A DNA stretch of 64,000 nt from Beijerinckiaceae bacterium (GTDB lineage: Bacteria; Pseudomonadota; Alphaproteobacteria; Rhizobiales; Beijerinckiaceae). This document shows positions 21,556 to 30,704 of this stretch, one piece after another. Below the pieces are notes generated by a model. The model saw only the letters and a program-made list of their open reading frames with translations, searched no databases and was not told where the DNA came from. The position numbers and the translations under genes are program-made. Numbering within the stretch: position 1 is the first letter of the stretch; the number at the start of each line of letters is the position of its first letter. The stretch is taken from positions 840,110 through 904,109 of the forward strand of contig JALJOM010000003.1 of the NCBI GenBank assembly GCA_024304885.1. Direction: 5' to 3'.

Positions 21556-21582
21556 GCGGCTCGACGAGTAGCGGAGCAGGAT

Positions 21583-23379
21583 ATGACCTATCGCGCGCCC
21601 ATCGCCGAGATTCTCCTCGCCGTGACCGAGGCCGCGCGCCCCGACGGAGGGCCGGCCGAGGACGTTCACGCGGACCTCGGCGACGGTCTCGCGGAGGCGA
21701 CGCTGACCGAGGCGGCGCGCTTCGCCGAGAATGTGCTCGCCCCTCTGAACAGTGCCGGCGACAAGCACGGCGCGACGCTCGAGGGAGGCGAGGTCCGCAC
21801 CGTCCCAGGCTGGGCTTTGGCCTACAAGCAATGGGCGGCCGGCGGCTGGAACGCGATCGCCGCCCCGACCGATGTCGGCGGCACGGGCCTGCCGTTTCTG
21901 CTCGACGTCGCCTGCCTCGAAATCTGGAACGCGGCGAACATGGCCTTCGGCCTCTGCCCGCTCTTGACTCTCGCGGCGGTCGATGCCCTGCACGCCCATG
22001 GAAGCGAAGCGCTGAAGTCGATCTATCTGAGGAAGCTCGTTTCCGGCGAATGGACCGGCACGATGAACCTCACCGAGCCGCAAGCCGGCTCCGATCTCTC
22101 GACGCTGCGCACCCGGGCCGAGCCGCAGACCGACGGGACCTACAAGCTCTTCGGCAGCAAGATCTTCATCACCTACGGCGACCACGACATGGCCGAGAAC
22201 ATCGTCCATTTCGTGCTGGCAAGGATCCCCGGCGCCCCCGAGGGCACCCGCGGCATCTCGCTCTTCCTCGTGCCGAAATTCCTGGTCGAGACCGACGGAT
22301 CGCTCGGGGCCCGCAACGATGTTCGCTGCGTCGCGCTCGAGCACAAGCTCGGCATCCATGCCTCGCCCACCTGCACCATGGCCTATGGCGACCGGGACGG
22401 CGCGATCGGCTTTCTCGTCGGGGAGGAGAACAAAGGCCTCGCCGCCATGTTCACCATGATGAACAATGCGCGGCTCAATGTCGGCGTGCAAGGCGTCGGG
22501 ATCGCCGAGCGGGCGTTCCAGAAGGCGCTCGCCTATGCGCACGAGCGGCGGCAAGGGCGGCGGTCGCGGGCGGGCGGCGGGGATGGACCCTGCGCGATCG
22601 TCGAGCACCCCGACGTGCGCCGCATGCTGATGACGATGAAGGCGCTGATCGCCGCCGCCCGCGCGATCTGCTTCCTCGCGGCGGCCTCGATCGATCGCGC
22701 GCGCCGCGCCGCGGACGCGACGGCGCGCAGGATCGCCGCGGACCGAGCCTCGCTCCTGACCCCCGTCGCCAAGGCCTTCGCGACCGATATCGCGAACGAG
22801 GTCGCCTCGCTCGGCGTGCAAGTCCATGGCGGCGCGGGCTTCATCGAGGAGACCGGCGCCGCGCAATTCATGCGCGATGCGCGGATTGCCGCGATCTACG
22901 AGGGGACCAACGGGATCCAGGCGATCGATCTCGCGACGCGCAAGCTCGGCCTTTCGGGCGGCGAGGCGATACGGCGCGAGATCGCCGACATGCGCGCGGT
23001 GCTCGATGCGCTGCAACAGACCAACGCCGAAGGCTTCGGGGAGATGGAAGGCCGCTTATTCGAGGCCGTCGAGGCCTTCGAGCGCGCGACCTTGTTCATG
23101 GTGGACGTGGCGAGGACCGCGCCCGACGATGCGCTCGCCGGGGCGACGCCATATCTGCGGCTCTTCGCCCTCGCCCGCGGCGGCACGGCCCTCGCGCGGA
23201 GAGCGCTCGCCGCGCAGAAAAGCCTTGGCAGCGGCGCGAGCGATCCCGTGCTCGCCACGAGGATCGCGACGGCGCGGTTCTTCGCGGACCACATCGCCAG
23301 CGGCGCCACCGGCCTCGAGCTTTCCGTGACCCGCGGCGCTGCTTCGGTCCTCGCCTGCGATCTCGCGCTCGCGATCTGA
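21583..23379 (+). CDS. Acyl-CoA dehydrogenase (DmdC-like long form)
   Basis: The 598-residue flavoprotein has an N-terminal extension, the acyl-CoA dehydrogenase core (MNLTEPQAGSDLSTLRTRA near the FAD/substrate site; QVHGGAGFIEETGAAQ and YEGTNGIQAIDL) and a C-terminal acetyl-CoA dehydrogenase-like domain. This layout is that of the family containing 3-methylthiopropanoyl-CoA dehydrogenase (DmdC), most members of which act on other, unknown acyl-CoAs. The start has GGAGCAGG upstream. It is followed after 15 bases by an enoyl-CoA hydratase, suggesting an operon for one round of beta-oxidation. Confidence 0.88.
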   Translation: MTYRAPIAEILLAVTEAARPDGGPAEDVHADLGDGLAEATLTEAARFAENVLAPLNSAGDKHGATLEGGEVRTVPGWALAYKQWAAGGWNAIAAPTDVGGTGLPFLLDVACLEIWNAANMAFGLCPLLTLAAVDALHAHGSEALKSIYLRKLVSGEWTGTMNLTEPQAGSDLSTLRTRAEPQTDGTYKLFGSKIFITYGDHDMAENIVHFVLARIPGAPEGTRGISLFLVPKFLVETDGSLGARNDVRCVALEHKLGIHASPTCTMAYGDRDGAIGFLVGEENKGLAAMFTMMNNARLNVGVQGVGIAERAFQKALAYAHERRQGRRSRAGGGDGPCAIVEHPDVRRMLMTMKALIAAARAICFLAAASIDRARRAADATARRIAADRASLLTPVAKAFATDIANEVASLGVQVHGGAGFIEETGAAQFMRDARIAAIYEGTNGIQAIDLATRKLGLSGGEAIRREIADMRAVLDALQQTNAEGFGEMEGRLFEAVEAFERATLFMVDVARTAPDDALAGATPYLRLFALARGGTALARRALAAQKSLGSGASDPVLATRIATARFFADHIASGATGLELSVTRGAASVLACDLALAI

Positions 23380-23394
23380 GCCGGAGGGCGACCT

Positions 23395-24150
23395 ATGCGC
23401 ACCGATCACCCGGACAACGTCGTGATCGAGCGCGACGGCCGGGCTCTCGTGATCACCTTCGACCGTCCGGAGAAGAAGAATGCGCTGACGGGCGCCATGT
23501 ACGGGGCGGCGACGCGCGCGATCCACGAAGCGGACCGCGACGAGACGGTCGGCGCGATCGTCTTTCGCGGCGCGGGCGGCGCGTTTTCCGCCGGGAACGA
23601 TCTCACCGATTTCCTGGAGGCGAGCGGGTCGGGGCTCGAGCTTCCGGCCTTCGGCTTTGTCGAGGCCCTCGCCGCCTGTGAGACCCCCATGATCGCCGCG
23701 GTCGATGGCGTGGCCGTCGGCATCGGCGCGACGCTGATCCTCCATTGCGACCTCGTCTATGTGTCGCCGGGCGCAACGCTGCGCATGCCCTTCGTCGATC
23801 TCGGCCTCGTGCCCGAGGCCGCCTCGTCGCTGCTCCTGCCCCGGCGGATCGGTCTCGCCAAGGCGAGCGAGCTTTTGCTGCTCGGGGACTGGATCTCGGC
23901 CGACGAGGCGCTGCGGCTCGGCCTCGCGAACGAGATCGTCGCCGCCGGCAAGCTGCGCGCCCATGCCGTCGCTAAAGCCGAGCGGCTCGCCGCGAAGCCC
24001 CGCGCGGCGCTCGCCGCGACGCGTCGGCTGATCCGCGGCGACCGCGCCGAGGTGCTGGCCAGGATCGAGGTGGAGGGTCGCTGCTTCGCCGAGGCTCTTG
24101 GCTCGGACGAGGCCAAGGCCGCGTTGCGATCCTTCCTGGAGAGGAAATAA
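23395..24150 (+). CDS. Enoyl-CoA hydratase/isomerase family protein
   Basis: This 251-residue crotonase-fold protein shows the oxyanion-hole segments RGAGGAFSAGNDLTDF and DGVAVGIGATLILHCD and the usual MPFVDLGLVPEAAS. GCCGGAGGG precedes the ATG. It probably hydrates the enoyl-CoA made by the upstream dehydrogenase. Which acyl chain is used cannot be told; both catalytic Glu positions should be checked by alignment because some relatives are isomerases. Confidence 0.88.
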   Translation: MRTDHPDNVVIERDGRALVITFDRPEKKNALTGAMYGAATRAIHEADRDETVGAIVFRGAGGAFSAGNDLTDFLEASGSGLELPAFGFVEALAACETPMIAAVDGVAVGIGATLILHCDLVYVSPGATLRMPFVDLGLVPEAASSLLLPRRIGLAKASELLLLGDWISADEALRLGLANEIVAAGKLRAHAVAKAERLAAKPRAALAATRRLIRGDRAEVLARIEVEGRCFAEALGSDEAKAALRSFLERK

Positions 24151-24160
24151 GGCGGGCTTT

Positions 24161-24484
24161 TCAGATGCTCGGGTCGAGCAGGCGCAGGACGAGCCCGTCG
24201 AGCTCGGGCGTGACCAGGATCATGCAGGTGAGGCGGCTGTTGTCGCGCTTCGTCAGCGCGAGGCTGTCGATCATCATCTGCTCGAGCTCGTGGGGCGGCT
24301 TCAGCTTGGGCAGCCAAGCCTCGTCGACATAGACATGGCAGGAGCCGCAGCTGCAGGTGCCTCCGCATTCGCCGCGAATGGTCGGGATCTCGAAGTGCTG
24401 GCCGACGCGCATGAGGATCGCGCCGTCCTCGGCCTCGACCGGATGCTCGGTGCCGTCGTGCTCGATGAAGAGAACTTTGGTCAT
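24161..24484 (-). CDS. [2Fe-2S] ferredoxin, adrenodoxin type
   Basis: The 107-residue protein has the adrenodoxin/FdxB Cys pattern: C40, C44, C47 (GECGGTCSCGSC) and C87 (RLTCMI). ATG 24484 is chosen; the frame continues upstream to 25003 but that part lies antisense within another gene. Such ferredoxins pass electrons to cytochrome P450s, ring hydroxylases or Fe-S assembly; no partner is adjacent. It ends 11 bases from the enoyl-CoA hydratase stop (convergent). Confidence 0.93.
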   Translation of the reverse strand: MTKVLFIEHDGTEHPVEAEDGAILMRVGQHFEIPTIRGECGGTCSCGSCHVYVDEAWLPKLKPPHELEQMMIDSLALTKRDNSRLTCMILVTPELDGLVLRLLDPSI

Positions 24485-24587
24485 GTCGCTTGCGCTCGGG
24501 CGCGACGGGGAAGCCGCGATCGTCCCGGCCAAGCGAGAATCGCGCCGCAATCTGTCCTTCCCGGCTGCCTGCGACGTTGCCGAGCGC

Positions 24588-26219
24588 TCACCTCGGCACC
24601 ATATATCCTTCCAAGCGATCGCGCACTTCGCACAGCACCCGTCGGGAGAGTGCGCCCAATGACAATTTCGGTCCGGGGACCGCCTGGTCCTGCGCCGCGC
24701 CGAGCTCCGGTGAAGCCAAGGTAATGGTCTCGCCGGGACAAGCTTCGAATGGCTCGCCCAACCGAGCATGCTGCTCGGCGATATCCGTCCCCGGCGTGCG
24801 GCGAATGACCCGAAATCCCGTTTCGAACTGTCGAGAATATCCGCCGAGGCCGGCCAAGGTGACGGAGCTGACGCCCTCCGGCACGCGTAGCTCCATCCTG
24901 CACGAATAGGGCGCCACCCACAGGCTGGAACCCTCGACGCGGCTGAGATAATTGGCACGTAGCATTGCCTCGGGACCGCTCCAGACGACGGCGCCGAGCC
25001 CATTGACGACTGCCGCCGCCGCCGACAATAGCTCGTACCCGCCGGCGACCGCCTTGTGGTGCTCCGAGAGGATGATCGGTCTGCCCAGAAACGCGGAAAT
25101 GATCGCCGGGCCCTCGCAATCTTGCGTGAGCCTGTAACGCCCCAGGAGCGGGAAGCCGCCTGCCAGGACGTCGGCCATCTCGGTCCCGAAGGTCGCGGGC
25201 CATTCCCTGCTCGCGTTCCAATGCCGCGACGACCACGCCGACAGCGACGCCCCTTCGACCCCTAGCGAGAGCATCGCCGCGGCGGCTTCCTCGATCAGGG
25301 CTTCGTGTGGTGGTACGATCACACGGTCGACATGCAGCGCGGTGGCTCTTTCCAGGCGTTCGATCCGCTGCAGGCCTTGAGAGACGAGCCTCGATTGCTC
25401 CCTCGCGCCGCGGGATTGGCCGAGCTCGTCACACGTATGGTTATTGCCGTGCATCAGCAAGGAAAGGCATTCGACGTTCTGCCTGAACAAGCGGGCAACG
25501 CCAGGATGCGCACCCCAGGCGTCGAGAGGGACCGTTGCGACGGTTACATGGAACCTTTCCTCTTTCGCGAGGTCTGCCAGCTTGTGGTATGACAAGCAGC
25601 CATATGTCGGCCAGCGGAGATTCGGGTCGTCGAATATGAAGCAGGCGCGTATCGGGGGCCTCGTCCAACGCTGGTCGATTGCCGCTTGCCGAAGGAAATG
25701 CAACACCGGCATGAGCTGGATGAAATCATATCCGTTGAGGTAATCGAACGCGTGCTCGCCCGCGGCGAGGCGCGGTAATGGCCCCGAGACGATGTGGCCG
25801 ATCGAATGCTCGCGCGGCCGCGCGACCCAGACAGGTCGATCCGCGTATTGCGCCAGCACTTCGTCACCGACCTCGGTCTCGACAGCCGCCAGGCCCTGAA
25901 TTTCGCGATGGGCGATCGCGCGATTGCGAAGAAGCTCGTCGAGTAGAGGAGAGTCGGCGAAGCGCAACAGTCGAGTTTGGTGCTCGTCTCGCGGCCCGAC
26001 TGCATGCTGCGTCGAATGAAAGTAATTCAGGCCGGACGACGATAGTGCGCGGAGCGCGGCATCGTCGCAAGAAAGGCTCAGGACGACGCTGCCGTCCGAG
26101 AGCGCCGAGAGGTCGGCGCAGCTCGCGAAGCTGACGGGCGCGAGATGTTCGAGGACCTCCCTCGAGCGCGGATCGAGCGACTCGACCGACGGATGGATGT
26201 AGACGGTCTTCCGCTGCAT
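24588..26219 (-). CDS. Unknown protein with polysaccharide-deacetylase-like motifs
   Basis: The 543-residue protein is not one I can name. A central region (about 185-330) has features of the NodB/deacetylase superfamily: an Asp pair in IRACFIFDDPNLRWP, MHGNNHTCDE resembling the metal His motif, and a following VPPHEAL. The last 200 residues look like a separate beta-rich domain. Its start lies one base from the end of the acyltransferase gene, so it is the fourth gene of an operon with ACP, FkbH-like and acyltransferase genes. It may trim or hydrolyse the sugar or conjugate made by the others. No signal peptide is seen. Confidence 0.6.
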   Translation of the reverse strand: MQRKTVYIHPSVESLDPRSREVLEHLAPVSFASCADLSALSDGSVVLSLSCDDAALRALSSSGLNYFHSTQHAVGPRDEHQTRLLRFADSPLLDELLRNRAIAHREIQGLAAVETEVGDEVLAQYADRPVWVARPREHSIGHIVSGPLPRLAAGEHAFDYLNGYDFIQLMPVLHFLRQAAIDQRWTRPPIRACFIFDDPNLRWPTYGCLSYHKLADLAKEERFHVTVATVPLDAWGAHPGVARLFRQNVECLSLLMHGNNHTCDELGQSRGAREQSRLVSQGLQRIERLERATALHVDRVIVPPHEALIEEAAAAMLSLGVEGASLSAWSSRHWNASREWPATFGTEMADVLAGGFPLLGRYRLTQDCEGPAIISAFLGRPIILSEHHKAVAGGYELLSAAAAVVNGLGAVVWSGPEAMLRANYLSRVEGSSLWVAPYSCRMELRVPEGVSSVTLAGLGGYSRQFETGFRVIRRTPGTDIAEQHARLGEPFEACPGETITLASPELGAAQDQAVPGPKLSLGALSRRVLCEVRDRLEGYMVPR

Positions 26220-26220
26220 C

Positions 26221-26715
26221 TCACTGCGCCCCTTTCGCTGGCCGGCCCGAGCTCACGGGTCTCAGCGACCGACGAAACTGCTTCGAGGACGCTTCGCCGG
26301 TCAGGGTCACGCCGCACGTCGCAATCGGTCGCGCCGGATTGCCCTGAACGACGGTCATCGGTGGCACGGAGGCCGAAACGACGCTGCCGGCCGTGACGAC
26401 TGCGCCCCTCCCGATCGTGACGCCCGGCAGCACGATCGCCCCAGGCCCCACGAAGACGTCTTCCTCGATGCGTATCCCCTCGTCCCCGCGGAAATGCGCG
26501 ATCAGCATGGCACGTATGCTGACGATGGAATTGTCGCCGATCGTGATCAGATGAGGACGCGATGTCTCCAGCAGGACATCGTATCCGATCCAGACATTCT
26601 CGCCGAGATTGACGCCGCGCAACCTGTGCAGCCAGACGCGCACCGAACGAGCCCCCGGCGCGAAATGGGCGACGAACTGGAGCGTACGATTTTTCAGCTC
26701 GAGGAGGGCTTTCAC
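26221..26715 (-). CDS. Hexapeptide-repeat O-acyltransferase
   Basis: This 164-residue protein is a left-handed beta-helix acyltransferase. Hexapeptide rungs run from about residue 35 (VNLGENVWIGYDVLLE) to 150, including VFVGPGAIVLPGVTIGRGAVVTAGSVV split over the helix and the usual loop VVQGNPARPIA. The family moves acetyl or other acyl groups from CoA or ACP to sugars or amino acids. Between fkbH and the deacetylase-like gene it is a good candidate to pass an acyl or glyceryl group to a sugar. Acceptor unknown. Confidence 0.85.
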   Translation of the reverse strand: MKALLELKNRTLQFVAHFAPGARSVRVWLHRLRGVNLGENVWIGYDVLLETSRPHLITIGDNSIVSIRAMLIAHFRGDEGIRIEEDVFVGPGAIVLPGVTIGRGAVVTAGSVVSASVPPMTVVQGNPARPIATCGVTLTGEASSKQFRRSLRPVSSGRPAKGAQ

Positions 26716-26738
26716 CGATCGGTCCTACGGTTTCGATC

Positions 26739-28445
26739 TCACGGCGTCGCTGGAATCATTGCAGCTTCACGAATCAATGTAACGGCCGGATGGAGAGGAT
26801 AAGGATCTTCGGCGCTCCAGGAGAACGAATGCCCGTCCTGACACCGCATCCCCGACGCTTCTAAAAATTCCCTGCACGGCTTGTTTCTTTCGGTTTCGCG
26901 ATATGTGGCCCGAAGCTCCTTTGCCGGCGTCGAGCGGATCCAGTCGACGGCGAGGTGAAGCATGGTCTCCTCGACCTTGCGGCCCATCACCCGACAGCTC
27001 AGCACAAAATCCACAATGTGGGCGAGCCTCCCGTCGATCTCCAGGCTGAGAATGCCGGTAAGACCCGAATCGCCGAACTTGTCCGAAACGGAGATGCCCC
27101 AGACCCAGCGATTGTCCGGACGGCTCCAGGCGAGGAGCTCCGCTTCCGTCAGCCTGCGGGTCGACAGATTCAACTGGTTGGTCTTGTTGAGGAGCTGAGC
27201 GATGCGACGGACGTTTGCGTCGTTCAGCGGCTCCGCCGTGACCGTGAGATCGAGCGTGCGGAGCCACTCGTCGAGCGAGCTCACCTGAGCCTTGAGCTGC
27301 ACACGCTGGCGCTCGATCGCGTACATTTGCTGCCGTTGGCGATCCTCGTCGCTTATCATCGGCTTGTCGAAGCAGTCGAGGCCGTGGAGCGCTTGCGGAT
27401 AGAGCTTCTTGTCGTCCGGCCAATCCGGCACGAGAACCTCGGGCAGCGCTTCCCGCACGCGCGCGCGCTCGATCGGATTATCGTCGATGAAGACGACGGC
27501 ATCCAACCCGAGGTTCAGCTCTGCCGCGAGATCCGCTACGTTCTGAGCTTTGTCCCGCCAGTTGATCCGCCAGCCCGCAAAGTCCTTCTCGCGCAATGCC
27601 ATTTCCGGATGCTCACGAATGGCTTCCAGTGCGACCCGTTCATCGTTCTTGCTGACTATTCCGAGCACGATGCCGCGACGGGCGAGCCCTTTCAGCTCGC
27701 GTTGGAAATCGAGAAGAGCTTCGCCGACGGGATCGTGCCCGCCGAGCACGAGATTCTGCCAACCGACATCGCCGACGATACCGCCCCACAGCGTATCGTC
27801 CAGGTCGAGCACGACGAGCTTGCGTGCACGTCCCTGAAGCCCGCGCAGCGCTGCTTTGATGTCGCGCGCGCAGGCTTTTAAGAATTCGTTGCCGAACGGG
27901 ACCTTGGCGAGATACCACAAGCGGGGATTGAAGGCCTTGTCCCCGGCGAGCTCGAGCCATTTGGCGGCGTTGAGGGGGAAGATGTTGGCATTGCCGTCCA
28001 TCCTTTCGAGCAGCCTCGAGTTCGCCTGCATTAGCAAGCGTGCGGCTCCCACGCCCGGAGCGAGATCGAGCATCCCGTGACCCTGGTGCAGCGCTCGTAT
28101 GGTCCAAGTCGGGACGAATACCGCTCGTGCGCGCGCCTTGGCGAGCAGCAGCATGTCGCAATAGCTGTCGACCTCGGCAAGTAGAGCTGCAGAATCGACC
28201 GCGATGCCGGAGAGGGCGGTCGCGAAGCACTCGAGGACCGATTCGGGCCGGCTCCATACGACCACGAAGTCGAGCGCCTGGTCCCAGAGCGCGGGATCGT
28301 GGCCGAGCAGGGTCTGCGTGATTTGCCCATAAGGAGCGACGCGACACTCCACTTCCGGCTGATCGGTGTTGTTGCTCAAATACGCCGAAAGGTTGGAAAT
28401 GTTGAAGTCGGAGATCAACAAGCCGCGTGTAGGTTGCCTCGTCAT
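26739..28445 (-). CDS. FkbH-like HAD-family protein (glyceryl-ACP forming type)
   Basis: The 568-residue protein starts at ATG 28445 (GGGAG upstream); the frame extends to 28787 only through repeat DNA. An N-terminal SGNH-like part (about 1-190) precedes a HAD domain with VVLDLDDTLWGGIVGD (DxDxT), VSKNDE and VFIDDNPIERA, and a C-terminal GNAT-like part. FkbH-type enzymes take 1,3-bisphosphoglycerate, dephosphorylate it and load glyceryl on an acyl carrier protein. An ACP gene directly upstream in the same orientation supports such a reaction here. The final product is not known. Confidence 0.88.
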   Translation of the reverse strand: MTRQPTRGLLISDFNISNLSAYLSNNTDQPEVECRVAPYGQITQTLLGHDPALWDQALDFVVVWSRPESVLECFATALSGIAVDSAALLAEVDSYCDMLLLAKARARAVFVPTWTIRALHQGHGMLDLAPGVGAARLLMQANSRLLERMDGNANIFPLNAAKWLELAGDKAFNPRLWYLAKVPFGNEFLKACARDIKAALRGLQGRARKLVVLDLDDTLWGGIVGDVGWQNLVLGGHDPVGEALLDFQRELKGLARRGIVLGIVSKNDERVALEAIREHPEMALREKDFAGWRINWRDKAQNVADLAAELNLGLDAVVFIDDNPIERARVREALPEVLVPDWPDDKKLYPQALHGLDCFDKPMISDEDRQRQQMYAIERQRVQLKAQVSSLDEWLRTLDLTVTAEPLNDANVRRIAQLLNKTNQLNLSTRRLTEAELLAWSRPDNRWVWGISVSDKFGDSGLTGILSLEIDGRLAHIVDFVLSCRVMGRKVEETMLHLAVDWIRSTPAKELRATYRETERNKPCREFLEASGMRCQDGHSFSWSAEDPYPLHPAVTLIREAAMIPATP

Positions 28446-28484
28446 CAACAAATGCTCCCAACCTAAAGAGATAGCCGCCAGGCA

Positions 28485-28775
28485 CAAGCCGACCCGGGCG
28501 GCTGCCGATCCGGCCGAATCGGAAGCCAGCTCTACCTGCTTGCCTTGTCGCAATTTCGTATCGGTGTCGAACGTTCGAGGCATTGCGCAGTCGCCGTTGC
28601 GGAGCATCGCCAGCGAGACGCGAACGGGCGTCCCGCTCGCCGGAGAATGCAATAGCTCGAAGGGACGGCGGACAGCCGCAATGGCCACGAGCGCAGATCG
28701 CCAGCGACGAAATCGAATCTGCGAACCATCGCCGACGAAATGCGCACCGGCGTCCGCTTCGCTGGAAATTGCTCT
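28485..28775 (-). repeat. Intergenic repeat copy 8 (R2, reverse, expanded)
   Basis: TGCCGATCCGGCCGAATCGG...AGCTCTAC hairpin, then CTTGTCGCAATTTCGTAT, and at the right end TTCGCTGGAAATTGCTCTAG. At about 290 nt it is over twice the usual R2 length and holds two decayed copies of the middle part (CATCGCCAGCG twice). It separates the ACP and fkbH genes. Confidence 0.75.
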
Positions 28776-29082
28776 AGAGCCGAGCACTCGATCGTTCGTT
28801 TATCGCCTTTTCGATATATTCTGCAAGCGTGGCCACGGACTCGAAGGGATCGTCTCCCGACGCCCCGGCCTCCGGAACCATGAAACACCTGCCGAACCGG
28901 CTCTCGCATTTCTCGTCGATCAACGCCACCAGGTTCACGAAGCCGAGCGAATCCAGTCCCGACTGCTCGCTCAAGGGCGTGTCGAGAGCACAAGCCAGCT
29001 GCTGATCTTTGCTACGCAGTTCGTTCAGCTCCCTAATACTTTCGTATAGGATCGCGATGATATCGTCTTTTTTGATTTCCAT
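28774..29082 (-). CDS. Acyl carrier protein
   Basis: The 102-residue acidic protein has the carrier motif LDSLGF (phosphopantetheine Ser in SGLDSLGFVNLV). ATG 29082 is used; ATG 29103 (adds seven residues) is possible and neither has a strong ribosome site. It is longer than the fatty-acid ACP and unlike it, so it is probably dedicated to the FkbH-like enzyme downstream. Confidence 0.88.
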   Translation of the reverse strand: MEIKKDDIIAILYESIRELNELRSKDQQLACALDTPLSEQSGLDSLGFVNLVALIDEKCESRFGRCFMVPEAGASGDDPFESVATLAEYIEKAINERSSARL

Positions 29083-29687
29083 AGCGTACACGTCTTGAGT
29101 CATTTCCCCTGACAGAAAAATCAGAACACAAGAATTGTCAAGGTAAAAAAGCGGCGCGCCGAGGGCCGAGTATTCAAATGTCGAGGGTACGCCGACCAAC
29201 GTCGACTCGAAAGGCGCTCAGCGGAACACGGCATGACGAAGGACTATTTGGCTCACGTGTGAATTGGTCGGTAGGAATCTGTCCTCGGCATGGTGCCCCC
29301 CGATCGGTGCGTTGAAGGCGGTTCTCGACATAGATGTGGTTCTCGACGTTTGTCGGTCCACGAACCACCTCTCGGAGGAAATCGCGTGGGCGGCCATCGT
29401 GCCGGCTGGGGTCGCCGAGCCGATCAAGCTAGCTAGTAATTATGGCGATTCGTGAGCGTGGGCGAGGCCAGCTCACAACATACCGCCGCCGAAACAAGTC
29501 TCCGGCAGCAGAGCAGGGGGCTTATGACAGGTGCGCTGATCTCTACCCTTCCTATTCGGAGGGAATTAGTCGTGGTTTCGACATCCGTGCTGTTTCGCAA
29601 AACCGCACCAAGTGTTGGGTGCGGATTCTTCGTTCACGATCCAGTGCAGCTTCCCCCGGATTGCTCATGCACCAGCCGTAGTGCGCC
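29083..29687. other. Intergenic, lower GC, nothing recognised
   Basis: Contains the ACP promoter. Short frames on both strands look non-coding. Base composition is less GC-rich than most of the window. Confidence 0.5.
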
Positions 29688-30261
29688 TTATAATCGTTTT
29701 GCCATCTCGGCTCCGAATCTACACTTCGGGTGTGACTTGCTCGATCGGTCCATCTCCAGGTAAGCGTTGAACGCTTCTCTAGCATAACTTGCGCATTCGG
29801 GATCATCATCTTCCGGTAGCATTGCTTGTACTGGCGTTGTCGGTCCCGTTGGTACCGGTTTCGGGGGAGTTGCGGCCACTGCGGGAGGCGGTGGCGCTTT
29901 CCTCGCTCCATAACCCTGCGCTCCCCAATGACCTTGCCCAAAGCCCCGTTTCGGATTCTGAGGGGTCACGGCCTTCGAGGGTGGCGCTGCGGGACCCGAC
30001 GAGGTGCTCCGTAGCCTAGCGAGGCTGCACCAATATCGCGGATCCTCGTAGCCGGTCACACCAAATACAGCGCTGTGGTACTCACTGCACACCACCGGCT
30101 TGACCCTTGTGAAATCGACATTTTCTGCAATGATCCCCCACAGGCACATCCGACCATCATATGACGCACAGGCAGGATCGCCACTGGCCAGCGACCACAG
30201 ATGACGTAGTGGTGCCAAGAACGAGGCAATAGAGGAAGCTACGAGTCGATTTGAGAGTCAT
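29688..30261 (-). pseudogene. Exported Cys-rich protein gene, apparently frameshifted
   Basis: From ATG 30261 a clear signal peptide is read (MTLKSTRSFLYCLVLG, then TTTSSVVA) but this frame stops within 34 codons. The next frame (+1), which can be entered near 30190-30205, continues as a coding-looking sequence to 29688 with six or more Cys, a Pro-rich middle and two related pieces (DPACASYDG, DPECASYAR). One base lost or gained would restore about 190 residues. Family unknown. The alternative is a separate TTG start at 30218 with no export signal. Confidence 0.5.
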
Positions 30262-30320
30262 CCCGATCCTCCATTCGAGAACCACAGGTTCGTCCATCGA
30301 GTCCCTTGCTCGTCGTGACC

Positions 30321-30581
30321 TTACGCGGCTTCCGCCACACGTCGATTGCGCGCTGCCGCGTGCCGTGCCTCGTCCGCCGCCCAGACACAGGTCAGCCCAT
30401 TGCCCATCGGTTCGTGAACCCAACGGCAGGCGAGGCGCGAGCCCTTGTACGGCACGGTCGCGACCGCCGCGGCAGGATCCGCGAAGGCGACGACGGTCGC
30501 GAGCGACTTGGCGCAATCGTCCGCGATCGCGTGGGCCTCGCGCCCGAACTTGGTCATCAATCCCTTGAAATATCCGAGCAT
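30321..30581 (-). CDS. Small hypothetical protein, 86 aa
   Basis: Starts at ATG 30581 behind AAGGACAAGGAA-type ribosome site (AAGGA about nine bases away). The sequence is Ala-rich with VACR/TCVWAADEARH segments and no membrane helix or known motif that I recognise. It lies about 120 bases after ruvA on the same strand and may be transcribed with it. Confidence 0.55.
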   Translation of the reverse strand: MLGYFKGLMTKFGREAHAIADDCAKSLATVVAFADPAAAVATVPYKGSRLACRWVHEPMGNGLTCVWAADEARHAAARNRRVAEAA

Positions 30582-30704
30582 TTCCTTGTCCCTTCAAATC
30601 GGTGCCCTGCGGCGTGGCCTCGAAGAGGGAAATGTAGAAGCAGACGAAATTCGCCGCCGTGCGCGCGCGCACTCTCAGAACCCGCCCCGCCGCGTGGCGA
30701 GCCC

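Noticed and set aside
24485..25003. N-terminal extension of the ferredoxin frame
   Set aside because: It lies antisense/out of frame in the neighbouring gene; ferredoxins of this type start at the chosen ATG.
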